From positions 1 through 36,733 of the IMG/VR virus record IMGVR_UViG_3300009177_000073: DNA of 36,733 nucleotides. One strand, given 5' to 3'. The first letter of the stretch is position 1. Each line of letters opens with the position of its first letter. This document shows, piece by piece, positions 1-8,588 of the stretch. The notes below the pieces were generated by a model. It saw only the letters and a program-made list of their open reading frames with translations, was not told the origin of the DNA and searched no databases. A program made the translations under genes and the position numbers. This stretch comes from a virus.

Positions 1-563
1 GGTCCCGGTTTTGTAATAAAGCCAGAGCTAGTTTCAAATGCAATTGCAAATAAGTGTGTTCCGACTTCAATATCTCCTGCACTTGCAGAAGTAGCCACAC
101 CAAGCGTAAATCCTGTTGGTGGCGAACCAGCAGCAAATCTAATTGTCCCAGGACCAGCGCCTTCGTATACATATAAATTTACACCACTTAATCCAGCAGT
201 TCGATTGTGGAAAGTAATGTAAGCACGGTTATAGTAATTAACCATGCTAAAGTCTACGTATAGAGCGTTACTTACTATAGGAGTAGCAGGGTAAAGTGAG
301 TCGTATAAATCACCTCCGGTGGTAAGATATAAATACCGAGGTGTCTCATTTAATCTCTTATAGATTGCTATTCTTCTTATGTTAGCTTTTGTTAAATCCT
401 TAACCAAACCGGGACGGGTGATAACTTCATTCTGTTGAAAATCTAAGTTTAAACAGTCAATGAAATATCCAGGAGGGACGGAATCAACCGTCCCCCTGGA
501 ATATAAACCTTTCCACTGTTTAATGTTGGTAGGAGTATGATTAACTAAATCAAGTTTAGTCAT
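1..563 (-). CDS. Virion structural protein, probable tail/connector component (partial, C-terminus off left edge)
   Basis: The frame is open from an ATG at 563 down to base 1, giving the first 187 residues. The N-terminus is hydrophilic, with a 'RGTVDSVPPGYFIDCLNLDF' stretch followed by 'EVITRPG'. That pattern (no defect, 'PPG', 'NLDF', 'TRPG') recurs in large beta-rich tail-tube or stabilisation proteins of short-tailed phages; the assignment is from memory of the pattern, not a search. The rest alternates beta-strand-like segments such as 'RYLYLTTGGDLYDSL' and 'VGTHLFAIAFET'. It is the last visible gene of the minus-strand structural operon and its start overlaps the end of the 39-residue gene upstream by 8 nt. 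The exact role is unproven. Confidence 0.75.
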   Translation of the reverse strand, partial: MTKLDLVNHTPTNIKQWKGLYSRGTVDSVPPGYFIDCLNLDFQQNEVITRPGLVKDLTKANIRRIAIYKRLNETPRYLYLTTGGDLYDSLYPATPIVSNALYVDFSMVNYYNRAYITFHNRTAGLSGVNLYVYEGAGPGTIRFAAGSPPTGFTLGVATSASAGDIEVGTHLFAIAFETSSGFITKPG

Positions 564-675
564 TAGGTTCCGCTCGATGTAATCCGTCTGAACACCAAAG
601 TCCAGTCATTCTATGAACCCAATACTTAAACTTATCGATGTAATTAATCTCTCCACCACACCACTTGCAAGTCAT
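556..675 (-). CDS. 39-residue zinc-knuckle mini-protein
   Basis: A tiny frame, MTCKWCGGEINYIDKF...WCSDGLHRAEPND, starts at an ATG that overlaps the TAA of the preceding gene (TAATG). It ends 8 nt inside the next gene. CxxC near the N-terminus, then a His and a Cys about 20 residues later, could bind one zinc. Gapless packing between two clear structural genes, with overlap at both ends, is the main evidence that it is translated. Function is unknown; a virion accessory or assembly role would fit the position. Confidence 0.6.
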   Translation of the reverse strand: MTCKWCGGEINYIDKFKYWVHRMTGLWCSDGLHRAEPND

Positions 676-1250
676 TACTTGAGACTCTCAAAAATAGCAT
701 GGAAGTGAATCGTATCGCCACTAACAGCAGCAGGAATAGCTGATGCAGCTAATTCAGCTAATGCAGCAGCAGCTTGAGCATCACCAGCAAATGTAGCAGT
801 AGTTGCAGCAATACCAAATGTAGCTTGTGGAATAGTTCTAGTAGTTGCCGCAGCCTTTGTTAATGCACCAGAGTTAGAATCTGCTGTAATACCAATAGCA
901 GTTCCGGCCGAACCACCAAGAACTGTAACAGCACCATCTGTAACTGTAATAGTTCCAGTAGGTGTAACAGCAGCAGCTGATCTAATTAAAAGCTTCTTAT
1001 TAGTATAATCCCACTCATACTTATAACCAGCTTTACCATGAGCATCTAACCAAATAGGCTGAGAACTAATACCAGGTAAAGGCAATCCAAGTCCAGCCCC
1101 ATCAACTAATGTCGTTAGTGGATCTAAAGTAATACCACCAGTAACATAAACTGACGGAGATGCATTAATTGCTAGGGTTCCAACAACATGAACCATTCTT
1201 CCATCAAACCAAACCTTACTAGATGTTGGTGTTGCTACAGCATTAGCCAT
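675..1250 (-). CDS. Ala/Thr-rich virion structural protein
   Basis: 191 residues. The N-terminal part (1-90) looks beta-rich; the rest is a low-complexity Ala/Thr/Gly region with 'TVTDGAVTVLGGSAGTAIGIT'-like strands and a helical 'AQAAAALAELAASAIPAAV' segment. The start is supported by an AAGGAGAG ribosome site and a TAATG overlap with the upstream connector gene. It lies in the structural operon between the head-tail connector and the tail protein, so it is probably a tail or head-decoration component. I do not recognise a named family. Confidence 0.7.
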   Translation of the reverse strand: MANAVATPTSSKVWFDGRMVHVVGTLAINASPSVYVTGGITLDPLTTLVDGAGLGLPLPGISSQPIWLDAHGKAGYKYEWDYTNKKLLIRSAAAVTPTGTITVTDGAVTVLGGSAGTAIGITADSNSGALTKAAATTRTIPQATFGIAATTATFAGDAQAAAALAELAASAIPAAVSGDTIHFHAIFESLK

Positions 1251-1912
1251 TACACAACTCTCCTTCGAGGTAATCTAAATGGTTGCCTACGAACTCTATC
1301 ACCCTGTTTATTTTTATTAAGGATTTGCATTAACAGGGTATCATACTTAACCGTGTCTTTATTAATCATGGCCGCTTTTACTGGATTCTCACCAATACTA
1401 TTAGCAGCATATTCAGCAGTCCTATGAGCTAACCAATTAAACGACCTATAAATCTCAGCAGGACTATTGTTAGCGGTTATTGATGTAATCACACGGTAGT
1501 AACGAACTCTAACAGTTTTTTCTTCTGTAGCTCCAAGAAACTTAATCTCAGTTCCAGTCCACTGCCAAACTCCTAAGTTAGTGCTTGGCGTTTCAGTAGG
1601 CAACCAGTTTCTTTCAATTATAGGAGTAAAATTGTTATCATCATCCCCAACCCTCTTTTCAAATAATTCAATAGGGACAATCATATCATCAGGTGGAACG
1701 TCAGGCGTTGTATCTCCAGCGTCGATATCTAAATCAGATACTCCAGTTGACTTAAGATTCTGCATTCCTCCAACAATAAGCTTGTCACACAACTCGTCGT
1801 TAACTATCTTTAATATAGGTAACAACGTCGAGTTGGTATAGAGACTAGCTCCCTGATCGTTAAGAGCTACTCTAGCCCTATCCATTATATCTGAAGCAAG
1901 AACTGGAGTCAT
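1250..1912 (-). CDS. Head-tail connector / adaptor-like protein
   Basis: 220 residues. The first 60 are helical, with a 'ASDIMDRARVALNDQGASLYTNSTLLPILKIVNDEL' arrangement in which an N-terminal helix pair is followed by a Tyr-containing turn; this resembles phage head-tail adaptor proteins (P22 gp4-like or 'phage adaptor' families). Later come 'LGVWQWTGTEIKFLGATEEKTVRVRYYR' beta strands and a helical, basic C-terminus (RRQPFRLPRRRVV). A strong AAGGAAG ribosome site precedes the ATG. Position downstream of capsid genes supports a ring protein below the portal. Family assignment is by pattern only. Confidence 0.65.
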   Translation of the reverse strand: MTPVLASDIMDRARVALNDQGASLYTNSTLLPILKIVNDELCDKLIVGGMQNLKSTGVSDLDIDAGDTTPDVPPDDMIVPIELFEKRVGDDDNNFTPIIERNWLPTETPSTNLGVWQWTGTEIKFLGATEEKTVRVRYYRVITSITANNSPAEIYRSFNWLAHRTAEYAANSIGENPVKAAMINKDTVKYDTLLMQILNKNKQGDRVRRQPFRLPRRRVV

Positions 1913-1920
1913 TTTCTTCC

Positions 1921-2541
1921 TTAAGCAAAGCTAGCTTTATTTTTCTCGTATTCAATCTTATTAATAATAAACTTACATGTGCCACAAATAATGGCATCCC
2001 TAGAAACTGAAGTCTTACACATCGGGCATTCAATCATTCCAGCAGAATTATCATATTCCATTAACCACTGACGATCAGTAATTCCTAGAACCTTAGCAGC
2101 ATAACGCTGGTGAGAAGTAATTAGCTCAGAACGATGATACTGTTCCCAATCACTATCAGCAGCCTTAGCTAAATTAACGAACCAATTACGTTGTGTAGTT
2201 CTTAGAGTTTCAATCTCAGCCTTAAATTTAGCCTTAGCTTCAAGAGCACTAACTTTACCAGGAACCCACATCATACCAGGCTTAGCATCTTCACCAGCAA
2301 GAACATGAGAATTTGAAAAGTCATTAACAATTGACTTAGCAATGTCATCAGCAATTACAGGAACCTTCATCGACCTGTCGGTGCCGACTAAACGTTCATT
2401 AAACGAGGAAGAATGAACATGATAAACTATAATATCATTCTCAGGAGCAGCAGGAATATGGTATCTACCACCAATAATTCCTGGCTTTACTTCAGTTACC
2501 GAAAATGGGAATACGGAAATGATTGTGCAAACATCACTCAT
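1921..2541 (-). CDS. Structural-operon protein with C-terminal zinc ribbon
   Basis: 206 residues. The N-terminal half is beta-rich; a helical middle (about 95-150) is followed by a treble-clef or zinc-ribbon-like C-terminus, CPMCKTSVSRDAIICGTCK (four Cys in two CxxC pairs, around residues 172-190). The ATG follows GGAGAT and overlaps the end of the upstream gene by 8 nt. A zinc knuckle in a head-region protein is unusual, but the portal here has one too. Role is unknown; virion or morphogenesis factor by position. Confidence 0.65.
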   Translation of the reverse strand: MSDVCTIISVFPFSVTEVKPGIIGGRYHIPAAPENDIIVYHVHSSSFNERLVGTDRSMKVPVIADDIAKSIVNDFSNSHVLAGEDAKPGMMWVPGKVSALEAKAKFKAEIETLRTTQRNWFVNLAKAADSDWEQYHRSELITSHQRYAAKVLGITDRQWLMEYDNSAGMIECPMCKTSVSRDAIICGTCKFIINKIEYEKNKASFA

Positions 2542-3064
2542 TTTTTATCTCCACCATAGACTTGAACGTTGGTAATTCTTTAACTGGTTCTGGAGCGTCG
2601 ATTATTCCTAGAATCTTATCCGACTCTACCTGCATTTCTTTTTCTTCTTCCTTCTTCCAATCTTCCTCTGACTTAACAACAGGCTTATTGTTAGCCATGA
2701 ATTCAAATCGTGTTACTAAATATTCAACGGCACGCCATGTAAGTGGTAACGAATCTTTATTATCTTTATCAAGAAAAGTCATTAATGGTTCATAAGTAAA
2801 CTTTTCATCAATCAAATCAGGTCGGTTATTAGGCTCAGCACGCTCAAGTATCCAACAAGGTGGAATATACCAATACTTACAAATCTCTCGGACACCAAAT
2901 TCACGCCTGATAAAAATACCAGATTCCGTATAAAGGTTATAATCACCTTTACGCTTTTCGGTCTCTTTATCAGACCTAACAACTCGATATTTAGGAACAT
3001 CCAATTGTGGATGTAATCCATATTTCTCTCTAAGTCGAGTGTTAATATTTGTCGGAGTGTCCAT
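2534..3064 (-). CDS. Conserved structural-operon protein, unknown function
   Basis: 176 residues, hydrophilic, with no signal peptide or membrane segment. The N-terminal half has aromatic-rich strands ('GDYNLYTESGIFIRREFG', 'CKYWYIPPCWILERAEPNNRPDL'). The C-terminal third is Lys/Glu-rich (EEDWKKEEEKEMQVESDK) and probably an extended helix. It lies between the capsid-accessory gene and the zinc-ribbon gene. Its upstream flank contains a strong hairpin at 3073-3101 instead of a clear ribosome site, so expression may be moderated. No family recognised. Confidence 0.65.
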   Translation of the reverse strand: MDTPTNINTRLREKYGLHPQLDVPKYRVVRSDKETEKRKGDYNLYTESGIFIRREFGVREICKYWYIPPCWILERAEPNNRPDLIDEKFTYEPLMTFLDKDNKDSLPLTWRAVEYLVTRFEFMANNKPVVKSEEDWKKEEEKEMQVESDKILGIIDAPEPVKELPTFKSMVEIKNE

Positions 3065-3072
3065 TTTTAATT

Positions 3073-3101
3073 TGGGTGGGAGATTATTAGTCCCCCACCC
3101 A
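3073..3101. other. GC-rich hairpin between capsid-accessory gene and next gene
   Basis: TGGGTGGG (3073-3080) pairs perfectly with CCCACCCA (3094-3101), loop 13 nt, and two more pairs form after one mismatch. Neither strand has a clean U-run directly 3', so it is not a textbook terminator. On the minus-strand transcript it sits between two structural genes and could act as an attenuator, an mRNA-processing site or a 3' end stabiliser for the highly expressed capsid transcript. Confidence 0.5.
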
Positions 3102-3108
3102 TCCTATC

Positions 3109-3462
3109 TTACGTCATGCAAGGATACCACTTAGCTAAATCAGGACAGAAATAAAGTGTAACCACTTCATACTGTGCCATAGACTTAGTAAGTGCAACTG
3201 CGTAGTAGCCGGTTGCGGGAGATCCACCACTCACGAAATCAGGCGGTGAAGCTCCATCAAATAAAAAGTCCATCGGTCCACAGAAATCAGGAAACGGTGG
3301 CTTAATATTTGCTATGTCAGTCGTTCCACTAATTCTAACACATCGGCCAGAAGTAACTGCTGACAGATCGATAGAAGTAGCAGAAGCGATGATAGGAATA
3401 GGACTAGGATTCTCTTTAGTCCCAGGATATTGAAAACGCTGCCAAGTTTCAGGTGTGCCCAT
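3109..3462 (-). CDS. Small capsid-accessory (decoration-like) protein
   Basis: 117 residues, apparently all-beta, rich in Pro, Ser and Thr, immediately downstream of the major capsid gene. It starts at an ATG preceded by AAGGAAAA. Short hydrophobic strands ('SIDLSAVTSGRCVRISG', 'ATGYYAVALTKSMAQYEVVTLYF') alternate with Pro-rich turns. Size, composition and position fit a capsid decoration or head-stabilising protein, but no motif proves it. Confidence 0.6.
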   Translation of the reverse strand: MGTPETWQRFQYPGTKENPSPIPIIASATSIDLSAVTSGRCVRISGTTDIANIKPPFPDFCGPMDFLFDGASPPDFVSGGSPATGYYAVALTKSMAQYEVVTLYFCPDLAKWYPCMT

Positions 3463-3488
3463 ATGATTATTTTCCTTTTAATTAAAAA

Positions 3489-4757
3489 TTAATAACCAGT
3501 GGGCACAGCTAAATTATCGATGTATGACATCGACGGTGGACAATCATTGAAAAGATTCCACGAAGCAACGATGTAAAATACCTGAGATGTAACAACACCG
3601 CCAGACGGTCCACGAATCTCAAATATCTTACGACCATCAACTTCATAGAAACCAATCGGCTGTAATTCAGCTCGGCCCCAATGATCCATCGTAAGGAAGT
3701 CAACTCGTGTTCTATCCCAAACATAAGACTTCTGTGCTGGAGCACCAGCTAAAGTCATCTTATCCGAGAAGAACAGATTTAAACCTTCCTCTGCATTAGT
3801 CTTATCAATACGGCTAATAGTCTGTCCAGCCGCTTCATAAGCCTGCATTTGAGCAGGATGCATCCACGCCTTTAACGGAGCATTTGCATCATTATCTTCA
3901 CCAATTCGATCGCCAATTGCATTAATTGCACGGCGAGCAAATGATGGAGCTAAAGACGCTGAACTCGCATTAACTCGATTGCTAAGAACTTCAGGCGTCG
4001 AGGAACGAGTAAATCCAAGCCAGCTTCCACTGGTAGAATTACTATTGTGATAAGGAACACCAAATAAACCAGTAGGATTAGCGCCACTCAATCCTTCCGG
4101 TAATATAAGGTCGCCAGTTGTAATATTAGCAACCGTTGCGCTAACAACAACCTTCTTATTAGCAACGTCGTAGCTAAGAATCTTAACCGGACCAGATGCA
4201 GTTCGGTTAGTTGCTAACGTTGAATCATAAATATTAACACGCTGACCCTTACGAAGTAACTTAACACCATAACCATCAGTTGCACAGGTTATTGTATCAT
4301 TAGTTACCGTCGTAGTGGCTAACGCACTAATAGTTGCTAATACACCAGTTCCATTAGTCATGCACTGAGATTCAGTCTGACGACGGAATTCAGGCATTGC
4401 CTTGGCCATTAACTCGCGAAATAGATTAATAATGGCTTTGCGCGAGTCGTCAGTTCCAAGCTGAGGCTTAGTATTCCACTGAATAGCGAGCTTAAAGTGA
4501 TTGGTATTAATAACGGCCTTATCATAGCTAGGACCGTCGCCAATCCCTAAATCTCCACCATCAGGATCATAATATCCGAAATATCCACCCGGACCTAAAG
4601 CGAGTGGAATTCTCATATCACGTTCAGAGATAACTTCCACGTCCTTCTTTTCGACCATGCTAAAAAATTTAGCCTGATCTAATTCATAAAGGTATGGAAG
4701 CTTCTTCCTAACCTTTTCCATTTCGGTTGCAAGAACCGAAGCTGAAGCAACAGACAT
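3489..4757 (-). CDS. Major capsid protein
   Basis: 422 residues. It lies directly after the scaffold-like gene and before the small accessory gene, the standard portal-scaffold-capsid order. The helical N-terminus ('LATEMEKVRKKLPYLYELDQAKFFSMVEKKDVEVISERDMRIPL'), central long helix ('INLFRELMAKAMPEFRRQTE') and a C-terminal stretch with 'FFSDKMTLAGAPAQKSYVWDRTRVDFLTMDHWGRAEL' are consistent with an HK97-like fold of the N4/P22 type. The ribosome site AAGGAAAAA is strong. I infer the fold from order, length and pattern; no search was made. Confidence 0.85.
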   Translation of the reverse strand: MSVASASVLATEMEKVRKKLPYLYELDQAKFFSMVEKKDVEVISERDMRIPLALGPGGYFGYYDPDGGDLGIGDGPSYDKAVINTNHFKLAIQWNTKPQLGTDDSRKAIINLFRELMAKAMPEFRRQTESQCMTNGTGVLATISALATTTVTNDTITCATDGYGVKLLRKGQRVNIYDSTLATNRTASGPVKILSYDVANKKVVVSATVANITTGDLILPEGLSGANPTGLFGVPYHNSNSTSGSWLGFTRSSTPEVLSNRVNASSASLAPSFARRAINAIGDRIGEDNDANAPLKAWMHPAQMQAYEAAGQTISRIDKTNAEEGLNLFFSDKMTLAGAPAQKSYVWDRTRVDFLTMDHWGRAELQPIGFYEVDGRKIFEIRGPSGGVVTSQVFYIVASWNLFNDCPPSMSYIDNLAVPTGY

Positions 4758-6026
4758 TTACTTTTTCCTTGGCGATGTTCTGCCAGCTAAAATATCACGG
4801 TCTGACAATTTGGATTTGTCAACCTTATCCCAGTTAATATTTCCTTCTGATTCACCGCCACCACGGTTTGTAATACCAGAAAGTCGGCGAGGTTCAGCAC
4901 CATTTAATTGGCCTTTAACTCCAGCTTCTTGCAGAACCTTTCGTCTAACTTCTGGTAATACTATTCGTGCTCTGTGTAACCAAGAGGAAACAACACGCGT
5001 TTTCCAATCATTAGTATATCCAGCAGACTTAGCTTGTTTAAGTAAGCTGTCCATACTCGCAAGATGCCGCTTATCACCTCGCATTGTTCCATCAATCTTC
5101 TCAATGATATCAGCGGCAATCTTACCCCGAGTGTAATCATTTAATGACGTATAACGCTTTAAGTCTTTAACTATATCTGATTTGAGTGTGTGCCTAATAA
5201 CTTCCTCTGCGGCGCTACCAAAGTCAGTCGCCTTTTTATTTTCCCAATCAGTTCTTTCCTTCTCAAATTGATCCATTTCTGGAGACTTCTTCAACACGCT
5301 CTTACGTTCATCTAAAGGACGATCGACATTTTGGTCGCCAAAGACGTATTCATGTAAGTAGACTGCTGATGCAAAAAGATTCTTATTCTGAGCCTTCTTA
5401 CCATCTATATAAGCAGCCTTTAAAACCTTACGGAATGGATTAGTTAGAATATCACTGTAAAGCTTAGGATCAATCTTACCTACTGAATCAATAAAATTAT
5501 GACTAAACTCAGATAAAGATTCTTCACTCGTAGCTTTAAGCACCTTTAAGAAAGGCTCAGCTTGACCTTGAACAATACTCTCTTGCATATTATTAAAGAC
5601 ATTAACAGACTCTTGTGCTACCTTAGCTTCTTCAGGAGTAGCAAAATACTGTTGATATTCTTTATTTTCATTAATAATAGCTCTAAGTTCAGGATGCTTC
5701 TTAAGCATTCCAGACTTAGCTAAATCTTTAATTAAGGCATCAGGGCTGTCGGCTTCTTCATCAGACTCATCTGAATCGGATTCTTCTTCGTCTGAAGATT
5801 CCCCCTCGTCTGATTCTTCTTCTTTCGTTTCTTCGGCGGAATCGTCTTCAATTTCTCCTTCATCAGACCCGCCATCTTCTGAATCATCTGTGGGTTCATT
5901 CTCATCACCACTTTCAGGATCGTCTAATTCAGCATCATCCTGATTTAGAATTTTACGATCAGTAATTCCAGTTTCTAATTCGCCTTCACTTGCGCCGAGG
6001 TCTGGAGTGATTTTATCTGTAGGCAT
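4758..6026 (-). CDS. Probable capsid scaffolding protein (acidic N-terminus)
   Basis: 422 residues between portal and capsid genes. Residues 15-95 are an extreme acidic tract of Glu, Asp and Ser ('DDSEDGGSDEGEIEDD', 'EESDSDESDEEADSPD'); the remainder is long amphipathic helices with charged coiled-coil character and a basic C-terminus (GRTSPRKK). This layout, acidic and disordered then helical then basic tail that can contact capsid protein, is typical of scaffolds. The stop codon abuts the capsid leader; the start overlaps the portal stop (TAATG). A protease domain is not visible. Confidence 0.75.
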   Translation of the reverse strand: MPTDKITPDLGASEGELETGITDRKILNQDDAELDDPESGDENEPTDDSEDGGSDEGEIEDDSAEETKEEESDEGESSDEEESDSDESDEEADSPDALIKDLAKSGMLKKHPELRAIINENKEYQQYFATPEEAKVAQESVNVFNNMQESIVQGQAEPFLKVLKATSEESLSEFSHNFIDSVGKIDPKLYSDILTNPFRKVLKAAYIDGKKAQNKNLFASAVYLHEYVFGDQNVDRPLDERKSVLKKSPEMDQFEKERTDWENKKATDFGSAAEEVIRHTLKSDIVKDLKRYTSLNDYTRGKIAADIIEKIDGTMRGDKRHLASMDSLLKQAKSAGYTNDWKTRVVSSWLHRARIVLPEVRRKVLQEAGVKGQLNGAEPRRLSGITNRGGGESEGNINWDKVDKSKLSDRDILAGRTSPRKK

Positions 6027-8311
6027 TATGCAACCCCTGGATGTGCTGTATCTGATTTAGCTGGCATTGTCTGTTGCTGTTCCATTACCGATTGCATATG
6101 CTCCTGATAATGGGCTATTACATTCAAGTAACCACTTGGATTACTCGTCTTCATTCGATAACCTTTAGGCGAATTTAAAAATCTCTTACAAATTTCAGCA
6201 TGAACATGATTATCATCCTGCGGTTCAGGAGTAATCGTAGATTTATAACCAAAGTTTGGATCAAGTGTTGGCTGCTGTTGTAATAATTCCTGAATCTCAC
6301 GATATTGTTTATTCCTATCATCACTACCAGGAATATAAAGCTCGTGTAAACCTGTAGCCTTACGCATTAGCTCATTATTCTCAGGATGTGATAACACAAC
6401 TTCCACAATAGGATTATTAAGCTGCATTAAGCTAGCAATAATATCTCTTGTTTCATTCCACGATAACGGTAAACGGTCAACATTCTCAGGAGTGCAACGT
6501 GAACATGAGCCATAAAGCGAATCTTTAGTAATCTGTGAGTTTTGGAATGATGCACCATTCTTCTCTACGATGTTCTCATCGTAATCTAAGTATGAAGCGT
6601 AGTCTTTAACAGCTTTATACATCATTTCAGCGTAGAAACCTGATACAATTCTCCAAATCGTCCCTAAACGCTGTAAAGCTTGAGCTTGATTTTTACTAAA
6701 TTCAGTAGCAGTCTGTTCACCCGGTTGATCTCCACCATAAATTGAAGGTAAAGAACCAGTAATAAACTGAGCATCCTCATCATAAGCACGCTTAAGCATT
6801 CCAGCTTCATTATTTGCATTAGTAGTTCTAGTTTCCCACATCTGATCTGAAATTCTCTTACCTTCTTCCATAACAACAGGAGTCATCATTCCCGGTTTAG
6901 CCTGTTGCTTCTTATATTCATCAGTATCAAGTAAATCTTTATTGAAAAAGACTTCAGATATACCATGTTCCATCGTCTGAAGTTCTAATTCAGAAATTTC
7001 AGCACGAATATCTTGAATTGTTGCTAAATTCGTGCCCATTGGTTCACCGTGGACTGTCTGAGCACGAGGATCAATTGTTATAGTCCAATGTTCATCTAAA
7101 TCTTCTTCATAAACCTCAGCAACTTTATCATTTACATAAATAACATAACATCCATTTGGATATTTCTGATTCAGTATTGCAATATCATCTTTACGATTAT
7201 TAGTTTGAGTTCTTAAACACTCATATTGGAATGGACGAAGCCATAAACATTTTACAATAGCTGTATTTTGGGGTTGCGCTCCAAGATAAATTGATGGATA
7301 TCTAACCCAATAATCATAGGACGTATCAGATGCCCGCTGTTGGATATAATCCAAGGCCGGCGGTTCACCATTAGGTCCAGGATTACAAAATATCGACGAA
7401 AGTAAAGCAATTGACTCATCAAATTTAAGTAACAAGTAACCACAATGAGCCTGATCTTTTGCATAGTAAGGCACCTTAACATTCAAAGGGCCATAAATAT
7501 CAATTAATGAACGCCCTTTTTCAAATCCTCGTAACACTTCAACAGGAACATTACCCTCATATGGGCTAACTTCAGTTTGAACTTGAGTTCCACAATAAGG
7601 ACACTTCATTGAAACCGGAGTATTCTGTTGATCTAGTGCCGGATTCATTGCCCCAAAATCAGAACCACATTTAGGACAGATATGCTCGTAATATTGAGTA
7701 GCCTGAACTTCAGTTACAGTCTTATGATAGTAACCAAACTTCTTATCTCGCTTATAATAATTATAACCAAATACAGTTCCTTGATTAAACAGCACGCATA
7801 ATGCTCGAATGAACATCATCTGTGCATTATTATCTCGCTGAATGATTTTATAAATATTATGATAGGAATCAGCAGTATCAATATCATCAGGATTATCAGC
7901 ATCGTCTGGCCAAAATCCCAATTTCGGCAAAACGGAGGATAATGCTGCCACAATAATTTCACCGTGAGCACGATACACATTAATGACACGAGCAGGTAAC
8001 TCAGATTCATCAGCAAGAGCATTCCAGTCAGGAACTCGCCAATCTCTAGCTTGAGCATCCCAAAAGATATCTACAAGATTATTCCAATAAAGTTCTAATC
8101 GACGGCATTTTCTAGCTAGTAAATAATGAACTTCCTGATCTTCTGATTCACAATGCTTAAGAATATCAAGCAAAGCATCTTTAATCTGCTCACTTAATAC
8201 AGGTTCTTGCTGAGTTTGCTGTTGTGGAACTTGATTATTCTGTTGTTGCGGCAACGTCGATGTTATCTGACTCTGGTTCGTCGGTAACGGTTGCCCTAGC
8301 ATTGTTGGCAT
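6026..8311 (-). CDS. Portal protein (with inserted zinc ribbon)
   Basis: 761 residues. It has a Gln/Pro-rich N-terminus, then helical and beta segments typical of portals of short-tailed phages ('SLPSIYGGDQPGEQTATEFSKNQAQALQRLGTIWRIVSGFYAEMMYKAV' resembles the long helix plus crown region). It sits between the large terminase block and the scaffold. A two-knuckle zinc ribbon occupies about residues 212-240 (CPKC...CPYC), between two portal-like segments. The ATG at 8311 is preceded by an in-frame TAG, so the start cannot be further upstream than this; an ATG three codons later is also possible. The first 77 nt overlap the end of the gene upstream in another frame. Confidence 0.88.
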   Translation of the reverse strand: MPTMLGQPLPTNQSQITSTLPQQQNNQVPQQQTQQEPVLSEQIKDALLDILKHCESEDQEVHYLLARKCRRLELYWNNLVDIFWDAQARDWRVPDWNALADESELPARVINVYRAHGEIIVAALSSVLPKLGFWPDDADNPDDIDTADSYHNIYKIIQRDNNAQMMFIRALCVLFNQGTVFGYNYYKRDKKFGYYHKTVTEVQATQYYEHICPKCGSDFGAMNPALDQQNTPVSMKCPYCGTQVQTEVSPYEGNVPVEVLRGFEKGRSLIDIYGPLNVKVPYYAKDQAHCGYLLLKFDESIALLSSIFCNPGPNGEPPALDYIQQRASDTSYDYWVRYPSIYLGAQPQNTAIVKCLWLRPFQYECLRTQTNNRKDDIAILNQKYPNGCYVIYVNDKVAEVYEEDLDEHWTITIDPRAQTVHGEPMGTNLATIQDIRAEISELELQTMEHGISEVFFNKDLLDTDEYKKQQAKPGMMTPVVMEEGKRISDQMWETRTTNANNEAGMLKRAYDEDAQFITGSLPSIYGGDQPGEQTATEFSKNQAQALQRLGTIWRIVSGFYAEMMYKAVKDYASYLDYDENIVEKNGASFQNSQITKDSLYGSCSRCTPENVDRLPLSWNETRDIIASLMQLNNPIVEVVLSHPENNELMRKATGLHELYIPGSDDRNKQYREIQELLQQQPTLDPNFGYKSTITPEPQDDNHVHAEICKRFLNSPKGYRMKTSNPSGYLNVIAHYQEHMQSVMEQQQTMPAKSDTAHPGVA

Positions 8312-8588
8312 TTGCTAATCTCGCGTATTTTAATTCTAAATCGTGAATTCGTCTACGTCTTGTTACAATTCCACCAATTGAAGGTCCAGGCTTTTCTAAT
8401 GGTTTATCAGGCTTAATATCCCTAGCTCTAAGTATTGAAATCTCGTCTCTAAGATCATCATTCCATTCACGTAATACTTTACACGACTGACATTCTACGT
8501 CTAAAGCCCGCTCTACGTATAGAAGTGCTTTTCTTTTCTTTTCTCTCGATATGTTCCATACGACGATAAAACGACGTTTGATCTCCAT
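8235..8588 (-). CDS. Small coiled-coil protein squeezed between terminase and portal
   Basis: Bases 8312-8478 lie between the terminase stop and the portal start and are open in this frame only, encoding 'VLREWNDDLRDEISILRARD...RRRRIHDLELKYARLANA', a charged helical protein with a CxxC (ECQSCK). No ATG exists in frame downstream of the terminase stop. The nearest is at 8588, 110 nt inside the terminase gene (117 residues); another ATG lies at 8633. The 3' end also overlaps the portal by 77 nt. Start choice is uncertain; a non-ATG start or a +1 shift in the A-rich tract near the terminase end are alternatives. Confidence 0.5.
   Translation of the reverse strand: MEIKRRFIVVWNISREKKRKALLYVERALDVECQSCKVLREWNDDLRDEISILRARDIKPDKPLEKPGPSIGGIVTRRRRIHDLELKYARLANANNARATVTDEPESDNIDVAATTE

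Noticed and set aside
3073-3101. Hairpin as a Rho-independent terminator
   Set aside because: No U-run follows directly on either strand.
3509-3745. Minus-strand frame of 78 residues inside the capsid gene (and similar frames in the portal and terminase genes)
   Set aside because: Shadow of the well-supported gene in another frame, with no ribosome site or protein-like pattern.
8479-8530. Programmed -1 frameshift extending the terminase
   Set aside because: The needed shift is +1, no stable downstream structure is visible, and the terminase ends normally.
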